From Corydoras sp. C115 (Eukaryota; Chordata; Actinopteri; Siluriformes; Callichthyidae): DNA of 64,000 nucleotides. Positions 22,719 to 33,353 of this stretch are shown piece after piece. The stretch's first letter is position 1. The number at the start of each line of letters is the position of its first letter. The position numbers and the translations under genes were made by a program. The stretch is taken from NCBI GenBank assembly GCA_019802505.1, contig JAFMOC010000027.1, forward strand, positions 165,001 to 229,000. The letters run 5' to 3'. The notes under the pieces were generated by a model. That model made no database searches. It had not been told where the DNA came from and saw nothing but the letters and a program-made list of their open reading frames with translations.

Positions 22719-23957
22719 GGAATGCATCTGAGTCTGCCTAACCGCATGCAGCAGACTCCGAGCCCAACGCCGATCTATTAGAATCAGGAGAAACCGTTGC
22801 ACCTTTTTTATTACTTCTTGGATTCGGCCTCATCGCACTCAGCCTACCCTTGATAACGGTGCTATTAGCTCAATAGATCAATGTGTTTTTTATTTTCCCC
22901 AGACTGCTCCTGCCGTCCACCCTCCCCTCAACGTCCCTCCCCACCCAAACGGCGGAATCTGCGAACGGTATTGGGTATAAGAAAACTGAATTACTTTATC
23001 TGGCCTCCCTCGGGAGGCCCGGACAGGAAAAGTTGATTTGCAGCTGTGCAATAGCAGTTCTTATCCTCACATCTTCACCTCGCGCTGAATGAAGAAGCCA
23101 ATCATAAAAGCAACAGCGAAAGAAGATGAAGACCTAAAAACACAATTATGCCGGCGCAGAAATGAGGGCACAAGGGTCAAGGCAGAAAGCCATGGAAATA
23201 ACTTGGGATTAGGAAAAAGAAAAAGGGGACTTAAGGAGACGCCATTTCCCCTCGGCCAACCAACGGCGACCGTCTTTTTTTTTAATCCCACGTCACTCAG
23301 ATATATACACATGCTTGGGCGGACATAAGGCATACTTAAAGCGGTTGTAAGAAAAGGTCATACGAACATTTATTAGACCAACGTACGCCTCAACGAAGCT
23401 AAAACAATGCTCTGACAGTGTTTCCGATTATTCCTGGTCTGGTTAAACACAGCAGTCATTTATCACTCAGGGGTGGCAGTTGTTTAAAGTCTTCTGGTTT
23501 CTTGAGGACATAGAGTCGGTCATTATTCTTTGGGCTGTAGGACCTTTCGGTACAGTCGCATTAGGCGAGATTGGACCATGGTCCTTTATTCCAATAATTT
23601 GGCAGGAATAGCGGCAGCACAACAGTCTTGTTATCAATTGTCCGCTCCATTAAACAAGTGTTCCGAAATAAAACACATGACATTTCAGGGTAATTTCCGA
23701 GATTCATTGACTGCCTCGTGCTGTTTTGAGTAAATCAACACAGTGCCATTGGGCGCACACATATCCTGAGACATTAGGGCTAAAATGATTTCCGTCATAT
23801 GCAGTATATATGGTAATTTGGCCAACACAAACTGAGAAGAATGGTGATGGTAAAGCAGCTAGACAAGAAACAAACCAAGAAGAACCCCAACTGTATGCTG
23901 TGCCTACGGTATCTCTCCTGATTCTTAACACTACTAGTATTTTAATTTAATACTGAT
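22719..23957. other. Repeat-poor island, 1.2 kb
   Basis: No SINE, microsatellite or gene signal. Slightly higher GC near 22890-23060 with a CT-rich patch 'ctcccctcaacgtccctcc'. Confidence 0.35.
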
Positions 23958-23970
23958 AGAAATGCTACAG

Positions 23971-24312
23971 GGGTGGCACGGTGGCTTAGTGGTTAGCATG
24001 TTCTCCTCTCAGCGCTAGGGATTCCAGGTTCGAATCCCCATCTGGGAGGAGTTTCCATGTTCTCCCCGTGTCCGCGTGGGTTTCCTCCAGGTTCTCCGGT
24101 TTCCTCCCACAGTCCAAAAACATGGATCAAGTCAAATTGCCGCATATAGAGTGTGTCTGTGTGAATGAGTGTGTTCCCAGTGATAGATTTGCATCCTGTC
24201 CTGGGTGTATCTGCCCAGCGCCCGAAACGTTCTCCCCTGGATGGGCATGGGCAACCCCCGCGACCCTAATATAGGATAAAGCGGAAGATAATGGATGGAT
24301 GGATGGATGGAT
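23971..24312 (+). mobile_element. V-SINE, first half of composite insertion
   Basis: Full length with GGAT tail. Its left flank agaaatgctacag (23958-23970) recurs only after the second SINE of the composite, at 24625-24637. Confidence 0.92.
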
Positions 24313-24407
24313 ATCCAGGGGAGAACGTTTCCAGCACTGTGTATATACACGTGAACACCAATCCATTACGGGATAATGGGATAATACATTTTATATTACT
24401 GTTTACG
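24313..24407. repeat. Spacer of composite SINE unit
   Basis: Begins with an antisense SINE scrap (tccaggggagaacgtttcc), then 'gggataatgggataataca' and 'atattactgtt'. The second half recurs at 25573-25626 in front of another V-SINE. Confidence 0.8.
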
Positions 24408-24624
24408 GGTAGCATGTTCTCCTCTCAGAGCTGGGGATTCCCAATTCGAATCCCAATCTGAGTAGAGTTTCCATGTTCTCTCCCTGTCCAGGTGGTTTTC
24501 CTCCAGGTTCACCGGTTTCCTCCCAATTGAGTTATCCAAATTGCCCCATATAGAGTGTGTATGTGTGTATGTGACCCCCCCGTGACCCTGATAGAGGATA
24601 AAGCTAAAGATAATGGATGGATGA
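24408..24624 (+). mobile_element. V-SINE, second half of composite insertion
   Basis: Lacks the start of the head and a central/3' section ('gtatgtgaccccccc'). GGAT tail ends at the right target-site copy. Confidence 0.87.
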
Positions 24625-24637
24625 AGAAATGCTACAG

Positions 24638-25220
24638 TATCCAAAGTCAAATTGGAAAATAATCCAGAATTTGTTTAGGAATACCTGTATAGCTACTGAT
24701 TTTTTATTAATTTATTTTCTAATCATCTTTTGTTAAAGGTGGGGATGCACCATGGACCGGTTGGAATAGCTTTCACACTTGTGGAAAATGATTACCACCA
24801 GTTGACTGGGCATTGCCTTTAGGCAGTTTTGTTGTTTTAGCTCGTCTTCGAGGCATCGCCATGTTTATTGTGTTGCTTTCCTTATTCCAGCCTCCTCAGC
24901 AGTTCTTCTCATTCTATAATTAGCTTAGTCTGTAGGACACACAGTGTGCTGTCTGCTGTCTGCCACAGTATGCTGTCGGCAGCATACTGTGCCGTGATAG
25001 CATGTTAGACTGCTGTATCCCAGAAACACAGGAATCACGTTTGCACAGGCATATGACATGAATTAACAAGAACTAATGAGAGAGTAACCCAAATAATATC
25101 GACTGAGTGAAAAAACACACTTAATATAGCACTCCTAATGAACGGTTGGTTGGTTAGTAGGTTGGTTGGTAGGTAAGTTGGTTGGTAGGTAGGTAGGTAA
25201 AGCATGACAGTTTTTTTCTT
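24638..25220. other. Unassigned DNA with GGTTGGTA repeats
   Basis: At 25143-25200 imperfect GGTTGGTA/GGTAGGTA units. An imperfect repeat 'acagtatgctgtcggcagca' near 24965. No gene seen. Confidence 0.45.
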
Positions 25221-25268
25221 ATTATGTTGTCTATCGTAGTGTACAACGACAATCAAAGGCATTCATTC
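25221..25268 (+). repeat. Short retroposon tail-like fragment
   Basis: 'gtgtacaacgacaatcaaag' then GGCATTC resembles the caatgacaataaaggcattc terminus. Confidence 0.4.
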
Positions 25269-25334
25269 ATTATTAAGCATTTCAGGTATTGTGATGTGCT
25301 AGATTTGGTACCATAAGGTTCTATGGAAACAGTA

Positions 25335-25572
25335 ATCCATCCATTATCTTCCACTTTATCCTCTACTAGGGTTGTTGGGGGTTCCACATGCAGTCCACAT
25401 CCAGGTGAGAACCTTTCAGGCGCTGGGCAGATACACCCAGGACAGTGCGCCAGTCTATTGCTGGGCACACTCTCACTCATACAAACACACTCTATATGAG
25501 GTAATTTGGAGAATTCAATTGACCTTGGGCTGTGGGAGGAAACCGGAGAACCCAGAGGAAACCCACGCGGAC
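25335..25572 (-). mobile_element. V-SINE, antisense, head truncated
   Basis: From the GGAT tail to the central block, then fused at 'acccacgcggacaccaatcc' to the composite spacer. Confidence 0.87.
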
Positions 25573-25626
25573 ACCAATCCATTACTGGGATAATGGGATA
25601 ATACATTTAATATTACTGTTCACATG
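25573..25626. repeat. Second copy of the composite spacer
   Basis: 'gggataatgggataataca' then 'atattactgtt' as at 24360-24403, again immediately 5' of a sense V-SINE. Confidence 0.8.
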
Positions 25627-25972
25627 TGGCACGGTGGCTTAGTGGTTAGCATGTTCTCCTCTCAGCGCTGGGGATTCCTGGTTGGAATTCCAATCTGGGT
25701 GGAGGTTCCATGTTCTCTTCGTGTCCACGTGGGTTTCCTCTGGGTTCTCCGGTTTCCTCCCACAGTCCAAAAACATGGATCAAACATGGAGTTCTCCAAA
25801 TTGCCCCATATAGTGTGTGCTTCTGTGTGTGAGTGTCCAGAGATAGATTGGCGTCCTGTCCTGGGTGTATCTGCCCAGCGTCTGAAACGTTCTCCCCTGG
25901 ATGGGCATGGGGAACCCCCCCACCCCCCACGACCCTAGTAGAGGACAAAGCAGAAGATAATGGATGGATGGA
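25627..25972 (+). mobile_element. V-SINE, full length
   Basis: 3' end 'aaagcagaagataatgg' is shared with the SINE ending at 21943, which also has the same downstream flank, so the two are duplicates of one insertion. Confidence 0.91.
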
Positions 25973-26188
25973 TAGCCGGCATTAACAACACACTTCAAAT
26001 TCGAACCCCAAACCTCAATAACTAACTAAATAAAGAACAAAAATAAATAAATTGGTACAAAAAGGCAGCTTACAATGCCTGGAAAGCATTCAGTTTGGGT
26101 GTTGCGATGGTGTAGAGAATTAATTTTCTTCATAGCACAAACCATTAGAATGTTTTTGACTGACTGATGGAAATTACCGACTCATTGA
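25973..26188 (+). repeat. Dispersed duplicate, copy 2 (SINE-free)
   Basis: Counterpart of 21944-22478 without the SINE at 21994-22337. Extra ~35 bp (aaagaacaaaaataaataaa) relative to copy 1. Confidence 0.8.
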
Positions 26189-26567
26189 CTGCTCTGGTGA
26201 GGTTGCCTGTTGTGCTTCATCTGCATTTAGATCAGAAATCATTTGGCCTGGCGAAACTAAACAGAGGCGTATGGATCCACCTGCCCTGATGGATTAGCTC
26301 CTCTCCATTTGCTGGCGACCTGATACTGTCAAAGCCCATGGATATTACCAGTATGTGCCACACTGCTGCTTTGATGCTAAACAGTGTTTGACCACCTGAC
26401 TTCGCTTTGATTAATTGAGTTCATTTCACAATTAACCTTAATGAGGATAAGTACCAGTCCTTTATTCTTGGAAATCGATTGTGCTGCATATTTACCACGT
26501 TAAACTATCAGCCATCTTCTATTTACATTGTCCAGAACCTAAAAATAATAATAATTATAATAATAAT
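26189..26567. other. Unassigned DNA
   Basis: No feature recognised; ends in an AATAATAATTATAAT patch before the next SINE. Confidence 0.4.
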
Positions 26568-26913
26568 AGGGCGGCATGGGGCAGCACAGTGGCTTAGTAG
26601 TTAGCACGGTTGCCTCTCAGCACTAGGGATCCAGGTTCGAATCCCAATCTGGGTGGAGTTTCCATGTTCTCCCCATGTCCCCGTGAGTTTCCTCCGGGTT
26701 CTCCAGTTTCTCCCACAGTCCAAAAACATGGATCAAGGTCAACTGAATTCTCTAATTTGCCCCATATAGAGTGTGTTTGTGTGTCCAGTGATAGATTGGC
26801 GTCCTGTCCTGGGTGTATCTGCCCAGCGCCCGAAACGTTCTCCCTTGGATGGGCATGGGGAACCCCCCACGACCCTAATAGAGGTTAAAGTGGAAGATAA
26901 TGGATGGATGGAT
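26568..26913 (+). mobile_element. V-SINE, full length, duplicated head start
   Basis: The head begins twice: gggcggcatggggcagcacag. GGAT tail. Confidence 0.9.
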
Positions 26914-26924
26914 ATGCCTCATTT

Positions 26925-26975
26925 CAACATTTATATTTAGCAGATGCTTTTATATAAAGCTATTTAGAAATAACA
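26925..26975 (-). repeat. L2-type tail fragment, antisense
   Basis: 'atttatatttagcagatgct' then 'tttatataaagc' is the reverse of the ataaaagcatctgctaaat tail. Confidence 0.55.
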
Positions 26976-27012
26976 GAACAAGAAAGCATTTGAAGCCAGT
27001 TACACTATAGTT

Positions 27013-27410
27013 CAATTTCAAGTAATTTATTTATAGAGCGCTTTTTACAATAATACATTGTCCACAAAGCAGCTTTACAGTGTTTAAGCCTTTAAACCCT
27101 CAAAGAGCAAGCCGAAGCGACAGTGGCAAGAAAAAAACTCCCTGTTATGTTGTTATTTTAAGGAAGAAACCTTGTGAGGACCAAGACTCAGTCCTCCTTG
27201 GACTCATCCTCCTTGAGCAGCCGGCAGCATCAACAGTGTAGGACACTAATGTACAGATTGTGTGATGATCAGGTGACCTGTATTTAACAATTAAAAACTA
27301 TATAAATCCATTGAGCACGTCCTGCAGGAATGCCAGTCCAATAAAAATCCAGGTTCTATGCAGAAATCATCGTAGATGCAGTGCTTCAGCAGAACCATGG
27401 ATAAAGAGCT
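27013..27410 (+). repeat. gcgctttttacaa repeat, copy 1
   Basis: Shares with 28371-28756 'agcgctttttacaa', 'acaaagcagctttacag', 'agagcaagccgaagcgacag', 'aagactcagt', 'gtaggacactaatgtacaga'. Common in fish genomes as I recall; it probably reads as a retroposon 3' end on the minus strand. The boundary at the right is approximate. Confidence 0.7.
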
Positions 27411-27599
27411 GACCACTGGATAGAATTATCCAGTCTGATCTTTATCCAATCCGGCTTTAATAAAGTGCTAATGAAACTCAAGAAAATGCTAAGAGCGATA
27501 CGGGATATTAACTTAAACCTGCATCCAAAAGTTCAGTCTACTTTAACCTTTAGAAGTATGTTGTAAATAAAACGATGTAGAGATCCCGCCACGCAGCAG

Positions 27600-28370
27600 T
27601 GGCCCAACATTTCCAATGTCAACCAGCTGATGAGTTTTCTCGGGCTGGCTTTTTATTAGCAGTGTTTCGTAAAGGACTTTGCAAAGATCATAGCACCACT
27701 TTATCAGCTGCCCAGGAAAAGTAATGGCTTACCAGTGGGGCAAACACTTTTGACCCTCCGCTCACAGCTTTTATCTTGGCACCAGTGTGAGCACTCCTCT
27801 AGGCTGGTTGCCCATTTACCGTCAACTTGACATCAATAACGATTGGCTCAGTGCGGTGCTATCGCTGGTCCAATACGGCAGGGAAAGTGTACTGGCATAC
27901 TACATTTGGGCACGAAAACAAAGCCAGCACATAATTATTATGTAACAGAATGAGAGCTGTTGGCCACGGTGGCTCCACTGCCACATTTTTCCCTGTAATG
28001 GTATGATGTGCTCATTCCACAAAAAATTAATGACCCACTTATCACTGACTGCTAAGTTTTGTGTTTAGGAACCAAGTACCATTGGAAAATTGTTGCATGC
28101 CACAACAAACCAAAACTGGATGAGTTCTGAACTTTCAGTGAGGAAGCCTTGAACAATGGAGCAGTCCAGAAAGAACTTATTTTATGCTTGGTAAGAGAAT
28201 CTGTGCTGTGCATGGTACATGATTGTGGGAGCATTTGGGTGTTTTGGGGTCACTAAGATCCTTAAATATCTCCACAAGTAGTTATACAGCTTGTTAGCCT
28301 CGGGCTACTAGATGAACCATGGTGTCTCCTCATGTACCAGGTTCTTGTCACTCAAATTAGAGTTCTGGAG
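27600..28370 (+). pseudogene. Ty3/gypsy-like pol remnant, copy 1 (RT end, RNase H, start of integrase)
   Basis: Decayed LTR-retrotransposon polyprotein with many frameshifts. Around 27602-27720 the translation gives NVNQLMSFLGLA then CFVKDFAKIIAPLYQL, the motif after the RT domain. At 27830-27900 it gives SAVLSLVQYGRESVLAYY (RNase H start). At 27932-27964 it gives NYYVTE, a stop, then ELLATVA (RNase H core). Near 28255-28280 VTKILKYLHK resembles the integrase zinc-finger region. No LTR or gag found. A repeat insertion splits it at 28370; the remaining piece resumes at 28757. Confidence 0.75.
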
Positions 28371-28756
28371 TTATTTAAGTTCAAGTTATTTATTTCTATA
28401 GCGCTTTTTACAACAGTACATTGTCACAAAGCAGCTTTACAGAATGAAAAGCCTTTAAACCCCCAAAGAGCAAGCCGAAGCGACAGTGGCAAGAAAAAAC
28501 TCCCTGTTATGTTGTTATTTAAGGAAGAAACCTTGGGAGGACCAAGACTCAGTGAGGTACTCATCCTCCTTGTGCGGCCGGCAGTAACAACAGTGTAGGA
28601 CACTAATGTACAGATATTTGTACAGATATAAATGGAAAAACTCTAACAACTGGAAAACTTTATGTGAGTCCATTAAGGGGGTCCTGCAGTCCAATTAATA
28701 TTCAGGTTCCATCCAGTATTCGTCGGCAGAGCCATTGATGAAGGTCTGACTACACC
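28371..28756 (+). mobile_element. gcgctttttacaa repeat, copy 2, inserted into gypsy remnant
   Basis: About 386 bp flanked by tctggag at 28364-28370 and 28757-28763. The paralogous gypsy copy has the site uninterrupted (tgtggagaag at 29531-29540), so boundaries are well supported. Confidence 0.8.
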
Positions 28757-28885
28757 TCTGGAGAAGTTAGATTCCAACCAAAGCCAGAACTTTGGGTCAG
28801 AGATAATGAATAAAGTGTGCAAAATGCTCTACATTAATAACACACCCACCACGCTGCTCCTCCCTAGAATTATGGGTGTGTCATT
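28757..28885 (+). pseudogene. Continuation of gypsy-like remnant copy 1
   Basis: 'attccaaccaaagccagaac', 'tttgggtcagagataatga', 'caaaatgctctacattaata' match 29545-29612 in copy 2. Confidence 0.7.
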
Positions 28886-28892
28886 TGCTCCT

Positions 28893-28972
28893 CTGGATGG
28901 ATATGGTGAACACCACCCCTCCACCACATGCCCCTTGTCCCCCAGTATAAGATATTGCGATGGAAGATAAGA
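28893..28972 (+). mobile_element. V-SINE 3' fragment
   Basis: 'tctggatggatatggtgaac' to 'agatattgcgatggaagata', a diverged 3' end only. Confidence 0.6.
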
Positions 28973-29029
28973 TCAGAAATGAATGCTGTATTTTTGTAAA
29001 AGTCAAACACTCAAGATAGTGTAAATAAA

Positions 29030-29650
29030 TTTGGGCACGAAAACAAAGCCAACACATAATTATTATTTAATAAAACGAGAGCTGTTGGCCGCGGTGGCTC
29101 CACTGCTACTTTTTGGCCTGTAATTGTATGATGTGCTCATTACACGAAAAGTTAATGACCACTTTACTGCTAAGTACCACTGACTGCTAAGTTTTGCACT
29201 TAGGAACCAAAAACCATTACAAAATTGTTGCATACAACAACAAACCAAGACTGGATGAGTTCTGAGCTGGGCAAGCTTTCTGTAAAGACAATGTATTTCC
29301 AATGAGGAAGCCTTGAAGAATGGAGCAGTCCAGTGAGAGCTTATTTTTTGCTTGGTAAGAGAATCTGTGCTGTGCTTGGTACATGATTGTGGGCGCATTT
29401 GGGTATTTTGCATTCATCAAGATCCTTAAATATCTCCATAAGTGGTGGCTTCATAGCCTCTACGTTGTTGTTCACTTTATGAAGCGTGGTGTCTCCTCAT
29501 GTGCCAGGTTCTTTTCACCCAAATTAGAGTTGTGGAGAAGCTAGGCTCCAACCAAAGTCAGAACTTTGGGTCAGAGGTAATGATTGAAGTGTGCAAAATG
29601 CTCTACATTAATAAAACCCTAGAATTATGGGTTTGTGAAGGACTCATTAG
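29030..29650 (+). pseudogene. Ty3/gypsy-like pol remnant, copy 2 (RNase H, start of integrase)
   Basis: Begins abruptly at 'tttgggcacgaaaacaaag' like copy 1 at 27906. NYYLIKRELLAAVAP at about 29058-29100 retains the RNase H core without the stop found in copy 1. At 29421-29445 SSRSLNIS / KYLHKWW frames resemble the integrase start. Extra ~30 bp at 29270-29300 relative to copy 1. No intact frame. Confidence 0.72.
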
Positions 29651-30797
29651 AACTCTGGGTCCCTGTTCAACTGGAAGGGGCACTGGACAGTTGCAAAGTG
29701 GATCAGAAATATCTTGTTGATGACCCCACCTCCAGGTGTACATTTTAACTGACCATAAATAAGGGATATGGGCCACATGTGGCTCTTAGGGATGGGGGGA
29801 TATTTGGCATTGGGGCTATAAACCACAAATTGGTTATTTTTACAATGCATTGTGTTGTGCATGTGTTGTGCCTTGCCACCACCAATCTGGTTTGGGCTGA
29901 ATATTTCCACTTGCTATTTAATCTATTGTCCACTTCTATGTTTGTCAAATAAAACTCAAAAAACGAACAAATATATAATAATCCATGGATCTAATATTTG
30001 CTTCAGAAGTATAAAAAATAGTATTTCTTTAAAGGTCAGATAAAAGAGGTCACTCTGTTCCTTATGTTATGCCTACCCTTTCGTATCCAGGATGCAAGTA
30101 TGACCATAATTCAATCAAATGTAAGAGTAATGAGATGCTGGATTGTGGACCAATGAACATTAATAAACATAGGCCTCGGCTATTGATGTGGGTTGTCCTT
30201 TATGATTGCCTGATTGTTTCTCTGTAATGAAAACAAAATACAAGGTGAGCTGGAATGCATCCAACAAATTGTTCACTGACACAAGACACCCAGCCTTAAT
30301 TTACTGATTGAGCTTGTGCAGGAGCATTTTGGTTCCATATCCCCTCATATATTTTCTGAAAATCAATAACTTACATGATGATTATATTTGGGAGGTACCA
30401 GGCAAAAGTACATGATGGCAGATGTGTTGTGAATAAAAAATGGCTAATATCGCTTCATTATCAGACCTCTTCATGTATTATAAGTCGAAATGGAAATAAC
30501 AGACCTGTTTATTTAGAACTCTGCACTACACTGACAGACTGTAGAACAAAACGCAACATCTACAGGCGTCAACGTCTATCATGCAGTAACTTCCTTTTAA
30601 ATATGCCAATTTATTAACACAAAATATAGATAAATCAAATTAAAAAAAATTAAATAAAGTAAAAACTTATGATCAAAATGAACTAGTAATTAATAGTAAA
30701 AAAAATTAATTAGTAAATAGTAATAGTTATTAATAGTAAATTAAGTCATGATTGTAGTAGGGTCTCAATAAAAACTATTCCGTATTTTGATCCAATA
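29651..30797. other. Unassigned DNA, 1.15 kb
   Basis: Could include further retroelement sequence directly after 29650, but nothing is recognisable. 30600-30730 is AAATTAA-rich. Confidence 0.35.
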
Positions 30798-30808
30798 TTC
30801 CAGAGATG

Positions 30809-31062
30809 GCGGCATGGTGGCTTAGTGGTTAGCATGTTCTCCTCTCAGCACTAGGGATTCCTGGTTCGAATCCCCATCTGGGTGAAGTTTCCATGTTCTC
30901 GCCGTGTCCTCGTAGGATTCGGATGTGTGAGTGATAGATTGCCGTCCAGTCCTGGGTGTATCTGCCCAGCACCCGAAACGTTCTCCCCTGGATGGGCATG
31001 GGGAACCCCACCACGACCCTAGTAGAGGATTAAGCGGAAGACAATGGATGGATAGATGGATG
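30809..31062 (+). mobile_element. V-SINE with large internal deletion
   Basis: The central block is lost ('tccatgttctcgccgtgtcc' then 'tcgtaggattcggatgtgtg'). Target-site duplication ttccagagatg at 30798-30808 and 31063-31073. Confidence 0.9.
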
Positions 31063-31266
31063 TTCCAGAGATGTCAGAGCACCACGTTACAGCAATGATG
31101 ATTAATGGACAGAACCTGGATTTCTAGTGGCTTTGCAATCATGCAGGGACAGCCTCATTGAACTATTTTTGGAGACCTGATAATTACACATTCTGTATGC
31201 TGATGATCTGCATTGTTAAGGCTGCTCAGCCGCTCAAGGAGAATCGTCATTACAAGGTTTTTTCCT

Positions 31267-31372
31267 CGAAAACCAATAACACCTGAGAGTTTTTCCTTTC
31301 CACTGTCACTTCGGCTTGCTACACTGTAAAGCTGCTTTGAAACAATGTACTGTTGTAAAAAGTATATGTATA
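31267..31372 (-). repeat. gcgctttttacaa repeat fragment, opposite orientation
   Basis: 'cactgtcacttcggcttgct' and 'gtaaagctgctttgaaacaa' and 'actgttgtaaaaag' are the reverse complement of parts of the repeats at 27013 and 28371. Confidence 0.7.
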
Positions 31373-31385
31373 GCATCTACATCAC

Positions 31386-31432
31386 ATTTAGGTTTAGTCA
31401 TTAAGCAGATGCTTATCCAAAGGGACTTACTA
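31386..31432 (-). repeat. L2-type tail fragment, antisense
   Basis: 'agtcattaagcagatgctta' then tccaaagggacttac. Confidence 0.6.
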
Positions 31433-31504
31433 ATGAGAGAACAACTCATTAAGTTAAACAGAAACCAGCTACACTGTGGTATTATTAATCATGAACATTT
31501 GCAC

Positions 31505-31851
31505 GGGCGGCACGGTGGTTTAGTGTTTGGCATGTTCGCCTCTCAGCACTAGGGATTCCAGGTTCGAATCCCCATCTGGGTGGAGTTTCCATGTTCTCCC
31601 CGTGTCAGCGTGGGTTTCCTCCGGGTTCTATGGTTTCCTCCCATAGTCCAAAAACATGGATCAAGTCAGTTGAGTTCTCCAAATTGCCCCATATAGAGTG
31701 TGTCTGTGTGAGTGAGTGTGTCCAGTGATAGATTGGCGCCCTGTCCTGGGTGTATCTTCCCCGTGCCCGAAACGTTCTCCCCTGGATGGGCATGGGGAAC
31801 CCACCCGCGACCCTAATAGAGGATAAAGTGGAATATAATGGATGGATGGAT
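31505..31851 (+). mobile_element. V-SINE, full length
   Basis: Flanked by catttgcac (31496-31504 and 31852-31860). 'aatccccatctggg' with a GGAT tail, so it mixes subfamily sites. Confidence 0.93.
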
Positions 31852-31924
31852 CATTTGCACATGTGGTTTCAATGCCTAGATTCTTCCCAGTGAGTTTTAT
31901 GTGTATTTTTTGGTATTTTTTGGA

Positions 31925-32150
31925 ACATTTGGTCATTTAGCTGACACTTTTATCCAAAGCAACTTACATATATCCCAACTTGACGATTGTGATCAAAGCA
32001 CAAGGTTGGCCACAGCATCCCTGGAGCAATAAGGGTTAAGGATCTTGCTCAAGGACCCACATTGGTAACCTCAATGGACCTGGGGTTTGAATCCACAACC
32101 TTCAGATTGATTTCCCAACACCGTGACCATTGGGCTACCACGCCTCTTGT
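31925..32150 (-). mobile_element. tRNA-SINE with L2-type tail, full length, antisense
   Basis: Reads from 'ggtcatttagctgacacttt' (tail) through 'gatcttgctcaaggacccac' to the head 'gggctaccacgcctc'. Abuts the 3' end of the antisense L2 LINE remnant. Confidence 0.9.
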
Positions 32151-32609
32151 TGTTTTTGGGTTAATCTTGTTTTTTTCTAGAAATTGCTGCAAGTCTTTGC
32201 ATTACAAACAGTGTTAGAGAGATCATTCTGTCATTTAGCAGCGGTGAAGGACAAAATTGTCTGAGTGGTAAGGTTGAAGGACCAGTTGACTAATCATCAC
32301 GAGAATGATTGATGACTAGTGAATAAGTGGGGTGTGTTTTTGATATGCAGAAACTGTCCTGTAAGCCAGAGTCATTGCCTTGTATTGAATGTGGGCAGTG
32401 ATATCCAATAGAGAGAGACGAGGAGTGGAGATACATGGGCTTGCTTCAGTTGGTTGAACACAAACCATGCTGCAGAGCTATGGATCAGTTGTTGAGGCTT
32501 AATCGTACAAGATGGGAGACCGCAAGCAATGCATTGTATTGTTGAGCCGGGAGAGAACAAGAGCCTGGACTTGACAATGAGTAGCCTGTTTAGTGAAGGT
32601 TTTATTTTT

Positions 32610-32984
32610 AGCTTAAACATTTTATTTTTATTAAAGAGCAGTTAACATGGATACACACCGTACATAATTATACACAAATAAATACACAAATACACCCCGG
32701 TGTACATATAAACAACACAGAACATTGTAAGTTATTGTAAAAAAAACTGTTTCCAAACCAACCCTCCCAAATACTTAGCTAACGTTAATCCCTCCATTAC
32801 TAATAAAATAAATCAATTAAACCCACCCATTAATACGGTCAGGATACCAACTCCAAAAAAAAAAAAAAAAATGGAGAGTATAGAAAAGAAAAAGAAAAAA
32901 AAGATCGAAAATGAAGTAAAATAAAATGTAAAAAGCAACGGAGGAAAGAGAGGTCAGTCAAAGGTTGAACAATTAAAATAATTA
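32610..32984 (-). other. AT-rich insert inside the L2 remnant
   Basis: On the minus strand it ends in 'gctctttaataaaaataaaa', with AATAAA and an A-rich end, suggesting a retroposed 3' end of unknown family. A-run at 32858-32872. Confidence 0.45.
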
Positions 32985-32996
32985 AAATAGGTGATG

Positions 32997-33353
32997 GCGG
33001 GACGGTGGCTTAGTGGTTAGCATGTTCTCCTCTCAGCACTAGGCATTCCCGGTTCGAATCCCAGTCTGGGTGGAGTTTCCATGTTCTCCCCTTGTCCGTG
33101 TGGGTTTCCTCTGGGTTCTCCGGTTTCCTCCCACAACCTCCCACAGTCCAAAAAACATGGATCAAGTCAATTGAGTTCTCCAAATTGCCCCTATATAGAG
33201 TTTGTCTGTGTGAGTGATAGATTGCCCAGCAATAAATTGGCGCCCTGTCCTGGGTGTATCTGCCCAGCGCCCGAGATGTTCTCCCCTGGATATGCATGGG
33301 GAACCCCCCACCCCCCGACCCTAATAGAGGATAAAGCGGAAGATGATGGATGG
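32997..33353 (+). mobile_element. V-SINE, full length, nested in L2 remnant
   Basis: Target-site duplication aaataggtgatg at 32985-32996 and 33354-33365. A 10-bp tandem duplication 'cctcccacaacctcccacag' sits in the central block. Confidence 0.95.

Larger units (their letters stand above)
31074..31495. other. Unassigned DNA with two repeat scraps
   Basis: Outside the two fragments listed below I see nothing. Confidence 0.4.

Noticed and set aside
25143..25200. Telomere-like GGTTGGTA repeats
   Set aside because: Units are irregular and do not match TTAGGG; a short simple repeat.
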